From Gammaproteobacteria bacterium (GTDB lineage Bacteria; Pseudomonadota; Gammaproteobacteria; Eutrophobiales; Eutrophobiaceae), in contig JANQNX010000010.1 in assembly GCA_028279365.1 (NCBI GenBank), positions 369,722 through 433,721 of the forward strand: a stretch of 64,000 nt of DNA. Direction: 5' to 3'. Shown in pieces: positions 18,553 through 26,537 of the stretch. The position numbers and the translations under genes were made by a program. The notes beneath the pieces were generated by a model, which was given only the letters and a program-made list of their open reading frames with translations, searched no databases and was not told where the DNA came from. Numbering within the stretch: position 1 is the stretch's first letter; every line of letters begins with the position of its first letter.

Positions 18553-18927
18553 ATGTTAAAAAATCTTGCTTTCATATTGCTTTTCATTAGTTTTGTTTGC
18601 ACAGCTGCAGAATTTAACGATGACAGAAAGTTGCTGCTGGAAGCAGATGGCGCGGAGATGGGCGATCTAAGCTACGGTGACTTTCTTAACTGCCTGCAAA
18701 ACGCATCATTTGAATCAGAACCAGGCCCAAGGGAAATCATCACCAATGTAAAGCGCCTGGTAATGACAACCATCCATAACCAACAATGGGCGTTTCAGAC
18801 TCGGGAAAATATCGACTCAGTCATCATTGAGGATATCACCATCAATACCAAGCATATCTATCGACCCAATGATAAACAGAAAAAACTGCTGCATATTCTT
18901 GTGCATTGCGACTTTAACAAGCTCTAG
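18553..18927 (+). CDS. Exported small protein of unknown function
   Basis: The 124-residue precursor has a clear signal peptide (MLKNLAFILLFISFVCTAA) and a mature part of about 105 residues with two cysteines that could form a disulfide (NCLQNAS and VHCDFNK). It is predicted to be periplasmic. I recognise no family. It stands alone; the 253-base region before it holds only a short TAAGCAT stem and no promoter I would defend. Confidence 0.6.
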   Translation: MLKNLAFILLFISFVCTAAEFNDDRKLLLEADGAEMGDLSYGDFLNCLQNASFESEPGPREIITNVKRLVMTTIHNQQWAFQTRENIDSVIIEDITINTKHIYRPNDKQKKLLHILVHCDFNKL

Positions 18928-18984
18928 GAAAAAGTTGACGGTCTGTAGTATAGTTATTTCATGCTGAATTGACTGGAGATGCTG

Positions 18985-19494
18985 ATGAAAAGTTACACAG
19001 TTAAACTAACGTACACGCTACTATTCCTGTGTTTTTCATTTATTGTCGGTTGCGAGCAACAAGCTGCAACGGGTACCGCTGTCCAGGGCGCGCGAGTCAC
19101 GCTGGAAGCCAATGAACATAGTAAATCGTTCGGCGAATATACCGTGCTGGTAAATGCAATCACGACCGATCAACTGCCTGTTGAAGTCGCTCAAGGCTAC
19201 GGTATTTCCAGAAGCAAAAATCAGGCAATGCTTAATGTCTCCATACAAAAGATAACACCTATGGGCACGTCACCTGTCGCGGCGAAGGTGGCGGTTGCTG
19301 TCAAAAACCTTAACAACCAATTAAAAGATTTTGACGTACGCGAGATCAAGGAAACCGAACCCGATGCCATTTACTATATCGGTCAGGTTTCAGTGAATCA
19401 TGAAGAGACATTGATCTTTGATATTGATGTGCAAACCGAAGGATCAACACAACCCATGCTCATCAGCTATCGACAACGTTTCTTCACGCTCTAG
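18985..19494 (+). CDS. DUF4426 lipoprotein
   Basis: The protein has a lipoprotein signal ending in FIVGC and a DUF4426 domain (about residues 45-168). Domain blocks include GEYTVLVNAITTDQLP and a QAMLNVSI strand, and it ends in YRQRFFTL. I choose the ATG at 18985 because GGAG lies 6 bases upstream; the ATG at 18979 touches that site. The function of DUF4426 is unknown; members are exported beta-rich proteins. The stop abuts the rnfC stop, with a terminator reaching into rnfC. Confidence 0.82.
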   Translation: MKSYTVKLTYTLLFLCFSFIVGCEQQAATGTAVQGARVTLEANEHSKSFGEYTVLVNAITTDQLPVEVAQGYGISRSKNQAMLNVSIQKITPMGTSPVAAKVAVAVKNLNNQLKDFDVREIKETEPDAIYYIGQVSVNHEETLIFDIDVQTEGSTQPMLISYRQRFFTL

Positions 19495-21054
19495 CTAATC
19501 ACTATTACGCTTGCTATTTTGCAAGCGTTTTTGTTTTACCCTTTCAACCGCGTCAGCAATCAACTGCTGTTTCGCTGCCTTATCTGATTCTAATGCGTTC
19601 ACATCCGGTATATCAGCTTGCGTTGGCTTTTTTGTTTTTTTGTTAGCTGACAATTCCCGATCACGCTTTTTAAGATAACGATGTTGCAGCTGTTCAGCCT
19701 CCATTGCAGCACGCCGATCGTTCCATATCTTATGCTTACTTAACCGGTATTGTTCTACCAATGGAATATGACTGGGACAAACAAATGAGCAACACCCACA
19801 TTCGATACAATCAAACAAACGAAAATCCGTCAGGCGTTTGGCATTATATTTTTTCGAATGCCAATGCAGTTGCTGTGGTTGTAATCCTGCTGGACAAACC
19901 TGTGCGCATTCATCACAACGGATACAGGGTGACGCCTCCTGATCAGATATCGATTCTTCTGTGGTGACAGAAAGTAAACAATTGGTTTTTTTTATCAATG
20001 GCGCCGAGTCGTCCAGCAACCGATAGCCCATCATTGGTCCACCGATAATCATGTAAGCAAAATCATCTTGATAGCCACCGCAGTGCGCTACGATGTCTTT
20101 TATTGGTGTACCAATCAGCGCTTCAACATTGCATGGTTGCCGTATTCCCTTTCCTGTCACGGTAACAATACGTTTGATTAACGGTTCTGCATCAATCACT
20201 GCACGTTTGGCGGCAAGTGCTGTGTTGACGTTATACGTCACGACACCAATGTCAACCGGGAGTCCATCAGCAGGAACATCAATACCGGTTATCGATTTGA
20301 TCAGCTGTTTTTCTCCACCAGCCGGATAGAGGCTGGATATTTGTTTTAGTTGAATATCCTTATCGCGATGCTGCGCTAATGCTGCATCTACTATTTCGAT
20401 CACTTCCCGTTTGTTATCTTCAATGGCAATGACGCATTCATCGACCTGCAGTGCATGAGCAAGGATATCGACGCCGATAATAAACTCCTCTACGTAGTTG
20501 CGTATCACTGTCTCATCACAACTAATGTAAGGTTCACACTCCGCCGCATTGATGATCAACAAACCGATATCCAGGGTCAGACCCGGAATGAGTTTGACTG
20601 ATGATGGAAAACCGGCACCGCCGAGCCCAACGATACCTGCGCGCCGAATGTGTTCCTGTAGTTCGACCGGGTTAGCCGTTTGATAATCTGTTATCGATTG
20701 GCGATCTGCACACCAATGATCGTTACCATCAGTTTGTATGACGATGCAACGTGATACCGACGCAGAGGGGTTCGGCAATACATGATCAGTAATGGCTTTT
20801 ACCACACCTGAACTGGGCGCATGCACAGACGCGCTAATATTCGCTTTTGCTTCTGCGATTAATTGTCCCTTTTCAACCTGGTCCCCAACGTCGACCAACG
20901 CTACAGGCATTAGTCCTACGTGTTGTAACAGCGGCACATAAAGTAACTCAGGGATCGGTACTGTGCTCAATCCTGCCTCAAGAGACATGGATTTGTTCGG
21001 CTTTAATGACAGCCCGCCATTAAATGGAATTGGCTTTTCCAGTACAGTAATCAT
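19495..21054 (-). CDS. rnfC: RnfC-type electron transport subunit without Rnf partners nearby
   Basis: The 519-residue protein has the RnfC N-terminal domain (about 1-110), the flavin/NADH-site segment GLGGAGFP at 143-150, an SLBB-like region, and two [4Fe-4S] motifs with cysteines 377/380/383/387 and 416/419/422/426. A short basic tail replaces the long repeats of E. coli RsxC. RnfC normally receives NADH electrons in the six-subunit Rnf/Rsx complex at the inner membrane. None of rnfABDGE is adjacent: the flanking genes are on the other strand. Confidence 0.88.
   Translation of the reverse strand: MITVLEKPIPFNGGLSLKPNKSMSLEAGLSTVPIPELLYVPLLQHVGLMPVALVDVGDQVEKGQLIAEAKANISASVHAPSSGVVKAITDHVLPNPSASVSRCIVIQTDGNDHWCADRQSITDYQTANPVELQEHIRRAGIVGLGGAGFPSSVKLIPGLTLDIGLLIINAAECEPYISCDETVIRNYVEEFIIGVDILAHALQVDECVIAIEDNKREVIEIVDAALAQHRDKDIQLKQISSLYPAGGEKQLIKSITGIDVPADGLPVDIGVVTYNVNTALAAKRAVIDAEPLIKRIVTVTGKGIRQPCNVEALIGTPIKDIVAHCGGYQDDFAYMIIGGPMMGYRLLDDSAPLIKKTNCLLSVTTEESISDQEASPCIRCDECAQVCPAGLQPQQLHWHSKKYNAKRLTDFRLFDCIECGCCSFVCPSHIPLVEQYRLSKHKIWNDRRAAMEAEQLQHRYLKKRDRELSANKKTKKPTQADIPDVNALESDKAAKQQLIADAVERVKQKRLQNSKRNSD
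19508..19537 (+). terminator. Terminator of DUF4426 gene, inside the rnfC 3' end
   Basis: ACGCTTGC and GCAAGCGT arms around TATTTT are followed by TTTTGTTTT on the plus strand. The sequence doubles as the last codons of rnfC on the other strand. Confidence 0.8.
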
Positions 21055-21182
21055 ATTGATTCAAGTCAAAAACACTTGCTCAAGTATAGCATGTGGAAAA
21101 TATCGGCTAGTGAGTCATATCACTGACGCAGATAAGCGTTTACAATTCAATTATCCTCATTCAACAGGCAGGCTTGGTTAAC

Positions 21183-22130
21183 ATGTTTACAGTCGAAGTG
21201 GATAAACGAGTCAAAGGCGACTCACAAACAATCTGGCAGGTAATCACTAACGCCCAGTTTTTTGCTGAAGCAGCGCCGAATATCTTACGGGTAGAAGAAC
21301 TCGGCGGCGAAGCAACATCATTATCACGACGAATCCATCACAAGAGCGGACGTAACTGGGAAGAGCATTGCAAACAATGGCAGCCGCAAGATAAATTCAC
21401 CATGCAAATCAGCACGGAGAACTACCCACTGCCGGTCAGTTCTATTCAGCGTACCATTAGCATGCAACAGATGAAACGCAGTACCTTAATCACCATTCAG
21501 TACGATTATACGGCCCAATATGGGCCGCTGGGTTTCTTTATTGACAAGTATCAAATCAGACCGGTGTTAAAAATCTTTGCTACCCAACTGTTAGATAATC
21601 TGGCGCGCAAAATTAACCAAACCGGTGATAATCGAATCATCTCAGCGCAGACTATCCTGGAGAGTAAAGACTCAACCATTTATACCATTACGCCAACGAC
21701 ACTAATTGCGGAAGCGTGCAAAATATTGACAGAGAAACGAATCGGTTGTGTGATTGCACTGGATGAGACAAATAAAATTGCCGGCATTCTATCTGAACGC
21801 GATATTGTCAATGCAATAGCCAATGCTGATGAGCCTGTTCTTAACAATCAGGCAAAACAACATATGACCAGTAATGTTATCCTCTGTCACCCTGACGACA
21901 GCATTGATGAATTGATGTCCAGCATGAGCGAGAGACGTATTCGCCATTTACCGGTTGTCGATGATAATGAAACCCTGCTCGGTGTGATTAGTATCGGTGA
22001 CATTATTAATCATCGCATGTCTGAACTTGAATTGGAGTCGGATGCCATGCATCAATACATCGAAGGTAGGAAATGGCGAGAAGTGGCGATGCAGATCGGC
22101 CGCGATGCCGCGTCGGAAGAGTTTTCCTGA
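21183..22130 (+). CDS. SRPBCC domain fused to a CBS pair
   Basis: The 315-residue protein (ATG at 21183; a TTG at 21174 is also in frame) has an N-terminal START/SRPBCC ligand-binding-like fold (about 1-150, e.g. DSQTIWQVITNAQFFAEAAP). Two CBS motifs follow at about 160-275 (GCVIALDETNKIAGILSERDI and HLPVVDDNETLLGVISIGDI). The tail (YIEGRKWREVAMQ) matches tails of stand-alone CBS-pair proteins. CBS pairs bind adenosyl nucleotides, so a nucleotide-gated lipid or hydrophobic-ligand protein is an inference. No membrane segment is present. Confidence 0.8.
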   Translation: MFTVEVDKRVKGDSQTIWQVITNAQFFAEAAPNILRVEELGGEATSLSRRIHHKSGRNWEEHCKQWQPQDKFTMQISTENYPLPVSSIQRTISMQQMKRSTLITIQYDYTAQYGPLGFFIDKYQIRPVLKIFATQLLDNLARKINQTGDNRIISAQTILESKDSTIYTITPTTLIAEACKILTEKRIGCVIALDETNKIAGILSERDIVNAIANADEPVLNNQAKQHMTSNVILCHPDDSIDELMSSMSERRIRHLPVVDDNETLLGVISIGDIINHRMSELELESDAMHQYIEGRKWREVAMQIGRDAASEEFS

Positions 22131-22141
22131 GCGATACCCAC

Positions 22142-22690
22142 TCAGGGTAATTCAGTCAACACCTGTTGCGCTGGTTTTCTTATTGTTTTTGGCACCTCCG
22201 CCGCGTAGCCATACCAGACAATACCAATAATTTTTTCTGCTTCCGGATCCACCCAGACCAAATCATAAAAACGTTCATCACGCGTCACCGGACCCGTGGA
22301 CCATTTTGAACCGATGCCCTGCTCGCATAAAACCAACATTAAATTCTGGATCGCGCAACAACAGGCCGCATAGTCTTCGGTATATTTCAATTCATCATCC
22401 GATTTAATGCAGGTCACTACCAACCAGCCGGGAATCGACATCCAACGTGCGTATTTTTTTTCCGCCGCCTCCTCGCCTTTACTGCTAATCAACATGCTGC
22501 GATTCAATTCACACACCGACTTGATGGTCTCTTGCTGTAACAAATAGAAATGCCAGGGTTCGGTCAGGTGATGATTAGGTGCCCAACACGCAGTCTCGAT
22601 TGCAGTCTTGATAACTGAATCATCCACTGGCTTACCAGCGATGTAGTCGTGAATCGTACGTCGTTTTCGAATCAGTTGGTTGATGTCCAT
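22142..22690 (-). CDS. Nitroreductase family flavoprotein
   Basis: The 182-residue FMN-dependent oxidoreductase has the nitroreductase start RKRRTIHDY, ACWAPNHHLTEPWHFY (FMN phosphate/ring region) and AIQNLMLVLCEQGIGSKW. It is of the compact YdjA-like subgroup, which forms homodimers and reduces nitro compounds or quinones with NAD(P)H. The physiological substrate is unknown. It is convergent with the SRPBCC-CBS gene, 11 bases apart. Confidence 0.88.
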   Translation of the reverse strand: MDINQLIRKRRTIHDYIAGKPVDDSVIKTAIETACWAPNHHLTEPWHFYLLQQETIKSVCELNRSMLISSKGEEAAEKKYARWMSIPGWLVVTCIKSDDELKYTEDYAACCCAIQNLMLVLCEQGIGSKWSTGPVTRDERFYDLVWVDPEAEKIIGIVWYGYAAEVPKTIRKPAQQVLTELP

Positions 22691-23036
22691 GCTTGAATAT
22701 ATAAGAAAATGAAACTGATTATATCAACCCGATGGTGCAACGCACCTTGGTATTTTCTCAATACCAGTGAGTGAAACAAACCTAATCCTGCTAGCTCGGT
22801 CACTGCCAATTTACCCGGCAAAAATCGCAAAAAAACACTCGTCTGATCACTGTGAAATTAACCTGAATAGGCAAGTTTAACAAATTTGTCCTATACAAAA
22901 ATAAAAAATAAATGTACAGCTTTTCAATTAGTTATAAAAAATAATGTCCAACACTTGAACAAGTTTGACGATACTGGTCGACTAATGTCGACATTATGTC
23001 TAGTCTTGTCTCATGAAAATTTCAGAGGTCTAACTT
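22691..23036. promoter_or_regulatory. Regulatory-looking intergenic region before MerR gene
   Basis: The 346-base gap holds no gene. It has a TTGT-CCTAT-ACAA dyad at 22886-22898, a TTGACG hexamer at 22965-22970 and an ATGTCGACAT palindrome at 22985-22994. It ends in an AGAGG ribosome-binding site before the MerR gene. The dyads are candidate operators for that regulator, but this is only suggested by position. Confidence 0.35.
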
Positions 23037-24026
23037 ATGTCTACTGTTACAAAAGCTGTACAAAACAAGCTACCGACTACATTCAAAATCGGTGCGGTAT
23101 CAAGGATTACCAACATACCGGTTGATACCTTAAGAATTTGGGAAAGACGTTATAGTGTGGTCGTACCGATTCGTTCAGATAACGCTGATCGGCTTTACCA
23201 ACGTGAGGATATCAACCGACTTACTTTGCTAAAGATGCTGGTCGATAGAAGTCATTCGATTGGTAGTATCGCGCACTTATCCAACGAAGAGTTAATCGAG
23301 CGTCTCGACATACACGACGAGAAGAATTCACAAATCAAAGTGAATCGGGATTCAAACATCAACCCGCTCAAGGTTGCAGTCATCGGTGATGTATTGTCAC
23401 TACAATTGGAACATAACAAAATCGTTGATAACCGCATTGACTTTGAAGGTTTGTACCAAACCCAGGAAGAATACCTGAATAACAAACCTCAGCATCCGGT
23501 CGATATATTAGTTGTTGAATATCCGGCTATTCAGGAAGACACCCTGTTTGCAATTGATGATCTGTACCGTCAATCTGGCGCGAAAAAAATGTTGATTGTT
23601 TATGGTTTCACCAACAGTGGCGCAAAGAAGCTGTTGAATGAGAGCCGATATACGCTGGTGCCCGCACCCATTACCGTTGAACATCTGCATGCAGAAATCA
23701 AACAGCTGTTAGAGACATCAGATAAGAACGGTCAGGCAGTCACTGAAGTATCGGTTGATAAACCGGCACCAACAAGAATATACAGCAACAACCAGTTGAT
23801 CAAATTATCATCCGCCTCCAGCACAATTAAATGCGAGTGCCCTCAGCATTTATCCAGCATCATTCTGAAATTGGTACAGTTTGAAGTTTACAGCGAACAA
23901 TGTGAGAACCGCGGGCTGGATGACGCCAAACTGCATGCCTATCTTGGCAAAATGACTGGCCATGCACGCTCAGTGATGGAAAAGGCCCTGACCGAGGTGG
24001 TCAAAGCTGAAGGGATAGAAGTGTAG
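23037..24026 (+). CDS. MerR-family regulator with degenerate sensor region
   Basis: This 329-residue protein has a MerR HTH at about residues 15-85 (FKIGAVSRITNIPVDTLRIWERRY), like LitR/CarH. The next region keeps a Rossmann-like pattern (KVAVIGDV... PVDILVVEYP) but lacks the DxHxxG cobalamin ligand and the preceding four-helix bundle. The C-terminal 65 residues form a separate helical domain with CECPQHL and EQCENRG cysteines. It is probably a transcription factor that senses something other than B12. The stop overlaps the GTG of the next gene by one base. Confidence 0.8.
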   Translation: MSTVTKAVQNKLPTTFKIGAVSRITNIPVDTLRIWERRYSVVVPIRSDNADRLYQREDINRLTLLKMLVDRSHSIGSIAHLSNEELIERLDIHDEKNSQIKVNRDSNINPLKVAVIGDVLSLQLEHNKIVDNRIDFEGLYQTQEEYLNNKPQHPVDILVVEYPAIQEDTLFAIDDLYRQSGAKKMLIVYGFTNSGAKKLLNESRYTLVPAPITVEHLHAEIKQLLETSDKNGQAVTEVSVDKPAPTRIYSNNQLIKLSSASSTIKCECPQHLSSIILKLVQFEVYSEQCENRGLDDAKLHAYLGKMTGHARSVMEKALTEVVKAEGIEV

Positions 24027-24976
24027 TGTCTTTGTTATCGCTTATTCGATTTGGCGTAATTGTTTTAAGCATATTCATAACCCCAGTTGCAGTCGCTGAC
24101 ATTCAAAAAACGTCCGGGGAAGATAACTTCGACCCCTCCTCACCCCCCGGACGTTTTGTCAGTGTCGGACTGCACATGATGTACATCGATTGTATGGGTG
24201 ACTCAGCACCTACGGTACTGATTGATGTAGGCCTGGCTGATGCTTCTGCAAATTGGTATAAATTAGCTAAGCAGCTTTCAAACAATGTTAAAGTCTGCCT
24301 ATACGACCGCGCCGGTTATGGCTTAAGCGATACCGGACCCGGTGCCAGGACAACGTCACAAATTACCAAAGAACTGCATGCCTTACTTGATAAAGCCGAA
24401 GTACCTGGCCCTTATATCCTGGTTGGGCATTCGTTTGGTGGATTTACCGCACGTTATTTTGCAACAAGCTATCCTGAAGAAACTGCAGGCCTGGTGCTGG
24501 TGGAATCATCACATCCCGATCAAATCTATCGTCTGGCTGGTCTGGATAAAATCAATAAAAAACCACTAAAAGTTGCCAGGCGAGAACCACCACCGGATCA
24601 CATGAACGCTTTTGAAAAACGCTGGTACTTTCTTAACTCAAGTCGTAAAGCCACCTTTGCCCAAATGGAAGAGCTGCGTTACTTCAAGGACAGTGCGTTT
24701 GAGGTAAAACATGCCGGTCCACTTCCCGACGTACCGTTGGCGGTGCTGACTAGAGGTAAGCACCAACTCCCGGAAGTCGACGGCGTTTCACTGGAACAGG
24801 AATGGCAAGATATGCAGTCAGAACTGCTTACGCTGAGTCGCAATAGCTGGCAGCAGATTATTAAAGACGCTGGGCATAATCTTTATGCTGATGCGCCAGA
24901 CATTGTTATCTCAACTATTTTAAAAGTCGTTGAACAAGTAAGAGCAAAACGTATATCAAAACTGATTGTTCATTAG
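24026..24976 (+). CDS. Exported alpha/beta hydrolase
   Basis: The 316-residue protein starts with GTG overlapping the MerR stop (TAGTG), so the two are translationally coupled. It has a signal peptide (to about residue 25), an oxyanion region, CLYDRAGYGLSD, the nucleophile elbow GHSFGG with serine near residue 138, and a catalytic histidine in DAGHNLYAD. It is related to proline-iminopeptidase/epoxide-hydrolase-like esterases. A periplasmic location is inferred. The substrate is unknown. Confidence 0.82.
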   Translation: MSLLSLIRFGVIVLSIFITPVAVADIQKTSGEDNFDPSSPPGRFVSVGLHMMYIDCMGDSAPTVLIDVGLADASANWYKLAKQLSNNVKVCLYDRAGYGLSDTGPGARTTSQITKELHALLDKAEVPGPYILVGHSFGGFTARYFATSYPEETAGLVLVESSHPDQIYRLAGLDKINKKPLKVARREPPPDHMNAFEKRWYFLNSSRKATFAQMEELRYFKDSAFEVKHAGPLPDVPLAVLTRGKHQLPEVDGVSLEQEWQDMQSELLTLSRNSWQQIIKDAGHNLYADAPDIVISTILKVVEQVRAKRISKLIVH

Positions 24977-25251
24977 CTACATCCGTCATTATTCAGCTCG
25001 TCAAACGGACAGGCTTTCGCAAACTTGCCTATAGGTAGAAAAGACCTCGTAAAATTACACAACTGCACGGCTTAAGCTCTGACTGAGACCTGTTTATATC
25101 TTTGTTTTTATTGGAATAATCCATGGTAACTGAAACAGAATCTAAATAGCTAATATTTCAGTATCTCAACCTTTTCATAAGTTTTTTTTATTAAGGAAAA
25201 TGCATGCGCTGCCGTTAAGAAGGTATCAAAAATTTTCAAAGGACTCATATT

Positions 25252-25611
25252 GTGAGCGCACAAGTACAAACAACTGAAAGACGGCGGGAAATACGCTTCA
25301 AATTTCAGAATAAAGTCTACCTACAAAGTGATAACGAGTTTGTTGGGTATGCTGAGAATGTTCACATGCATGGCATGATGCTGGTGAGTCCTGATCCGAT
25401 ACCGGAACTTGAAAAAATCGAGCTTTGGTTTTCATCCAACACTGATGAAAAAGAAGAGGATAAGATTTTTATCTGCGCGTATCGCGTATGGCAAAGTATT
25501 ACCAATGACGGTGCAAGATTATATTGCTCAGGCTTACATTTTGAAGAACCGGGTGAAGATACCAAAGAAAAACTGCATAGTTTAATACTGGAGCTGGATG
25601 AATATAGCTAG
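25252..25611 (+). CDS. PilZ-domain protein
   Basis: The 119-residue single-domain PilZ protein has the c-di-GMP arginine motif in ERRREIRF (residues 9-16). The second motif position reads NVHMHGMML instead of the usual D-x-S-x-x-G, so binding may be weakened. It probably couples c-di-GMP to motility or surface behaviour. The start is GTG with AAGGA about 10 bases upstream. The 275 bases before it show no other gene. Confidence 0.8.
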   Translation: MSAQVQTTERRREIRFKFQNKVYLQSDNEFVGYAENVHMHGMMLVSPDPIPELEKIELWFSSNTDEKEEDKIFICAYRVWQSITNDGARLYCSGLHFEEPGEDTKEKLHSLILELDEYS

Positions 25612-25642
25612 ATTTATACATGAGCGATAACAAGCTTCACAG

Positions 25643-25981
25643 CTAAGATAAAATAAAAGCCGCACCAATCTCACAGATTAATAAAAAACCCATAAACGAC
25701 ATAATCATTAATGGCATAGAGGGCAAGACCCAAAGCAAAGTCATCAATATAGCAAGCCACTTATTAGTTCTGGTAGCCAATAAAACAGAAATACTTTTAA
25801 TGCCTGCAAATAATATGACTGGAGCAAACCAGAACAAGACACCAACTGAACGTGCCGCCCCATCAAGACCTACACTGTCGACCAGACTCAAGGATAGTAT
25901 AGCTAGCAAGATCGCGATAAAAGGCGACACCAGCCAGCATTTATCTTTCAATGTCATTGGCTGTTTGTCTGCACTTCCCAT
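25643..25981 (-). CDS. Small inner-membrane protein, unknown
   Basis: This 112-residue protein has about four hydrophobic helices (19-35, 45-62, 72-90, 93-110). Its ATG directly follows the TAA of the dUTPase gene, so they are cotranscribed. I recognise no family. Confidence 0.6.
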   Translation of the reverse strand: MGSADKQPMTLKDKCWLVSPFIAILLAILSLSLVDSVGLDGAARSVGVLFWFAPVILFAGIKSISVLLATRTNKWLAILMTLLWVLPSMPLMIMSFMGFLLICEIGAAFILS

Positions 25982-26476
25982 TTAACCAATCTGCTTATTA
26001 TCGTCTTCCGTTTTAGTCGATTGTTTGTAATCGCTATCCTGTCGTTTTAAATTGACCGCGTGCTTTTGTTGATAGATATCCATGACCTTGTCAGCATCCA
26101 GTCCGGCACACATCATTGCCGACACCAAAAAGTGCAAAATATCGATCAGTTCAACCCGAATATTTTGCATATCGATCTCGTCTTTACTCCACCATTTCCA
26201 GAGTAATTCTTCATCCAATTCGATCAGCTCTTCTTTCATGGCTTTGGAATAATTCATCAACCATTCATTCGGTAAGTCATTCACGCTGACTTTATTTTCT
26301 GCTGCCGCAGCGATAATCGCCTGCATGGACAATGCGTTTCCGTCCTTGTCAGTTAATTTATTTTTTGCGAACACATAATCATTTAATTCAGTTTGCATTG
26401 CGAAAATCTTGTCAAGCATGGTCTGCCCCGTGTTGATGTAAATTTTGTCTAAACTACCATGCTTATCGACATTCAC
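25982..26476 (-). CDS. Dimeric all-alpha dUTPase
   Basis: The 164-residue protein fits the dUTPase_2/MazG-like all-alpha NTP pyrophosphatase fold. The metal-binding acidic clusters are KEELIELDEEL and VELIDILHFLVSAMMCAG, and a WWSKDE block precedes the second. It hydrolyses dUTP to dUMP, keeping uracil out of DNA and feeding dTMP synthesis. It is divergent from uup. Trimeric dUTPase may also exist elsewhere in the genome. Confidence 0.85.
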   Translation of the reverse strand: MNVDKHGSLDKIYINTGQTMLDKIFAMQTELNDYVFAKNKLTDKDGNALSMQAIIAAAAENKVSVNDLPNEWLMNYSKAMKEELIELDEELLWKWWSKDEIDMQNIRVELIDILHFLVSAMMCAGLDADKVMDIYQQKHAVNLKRQDSDYKQSTKTEDDNKQIG

Positions 26477-26537
26477 AAGTCCTGAAGCAAGGTGTGGAAT
26501 ACGCTATACTCGCCGCTTTTGCCAAACCTGAAAAACA

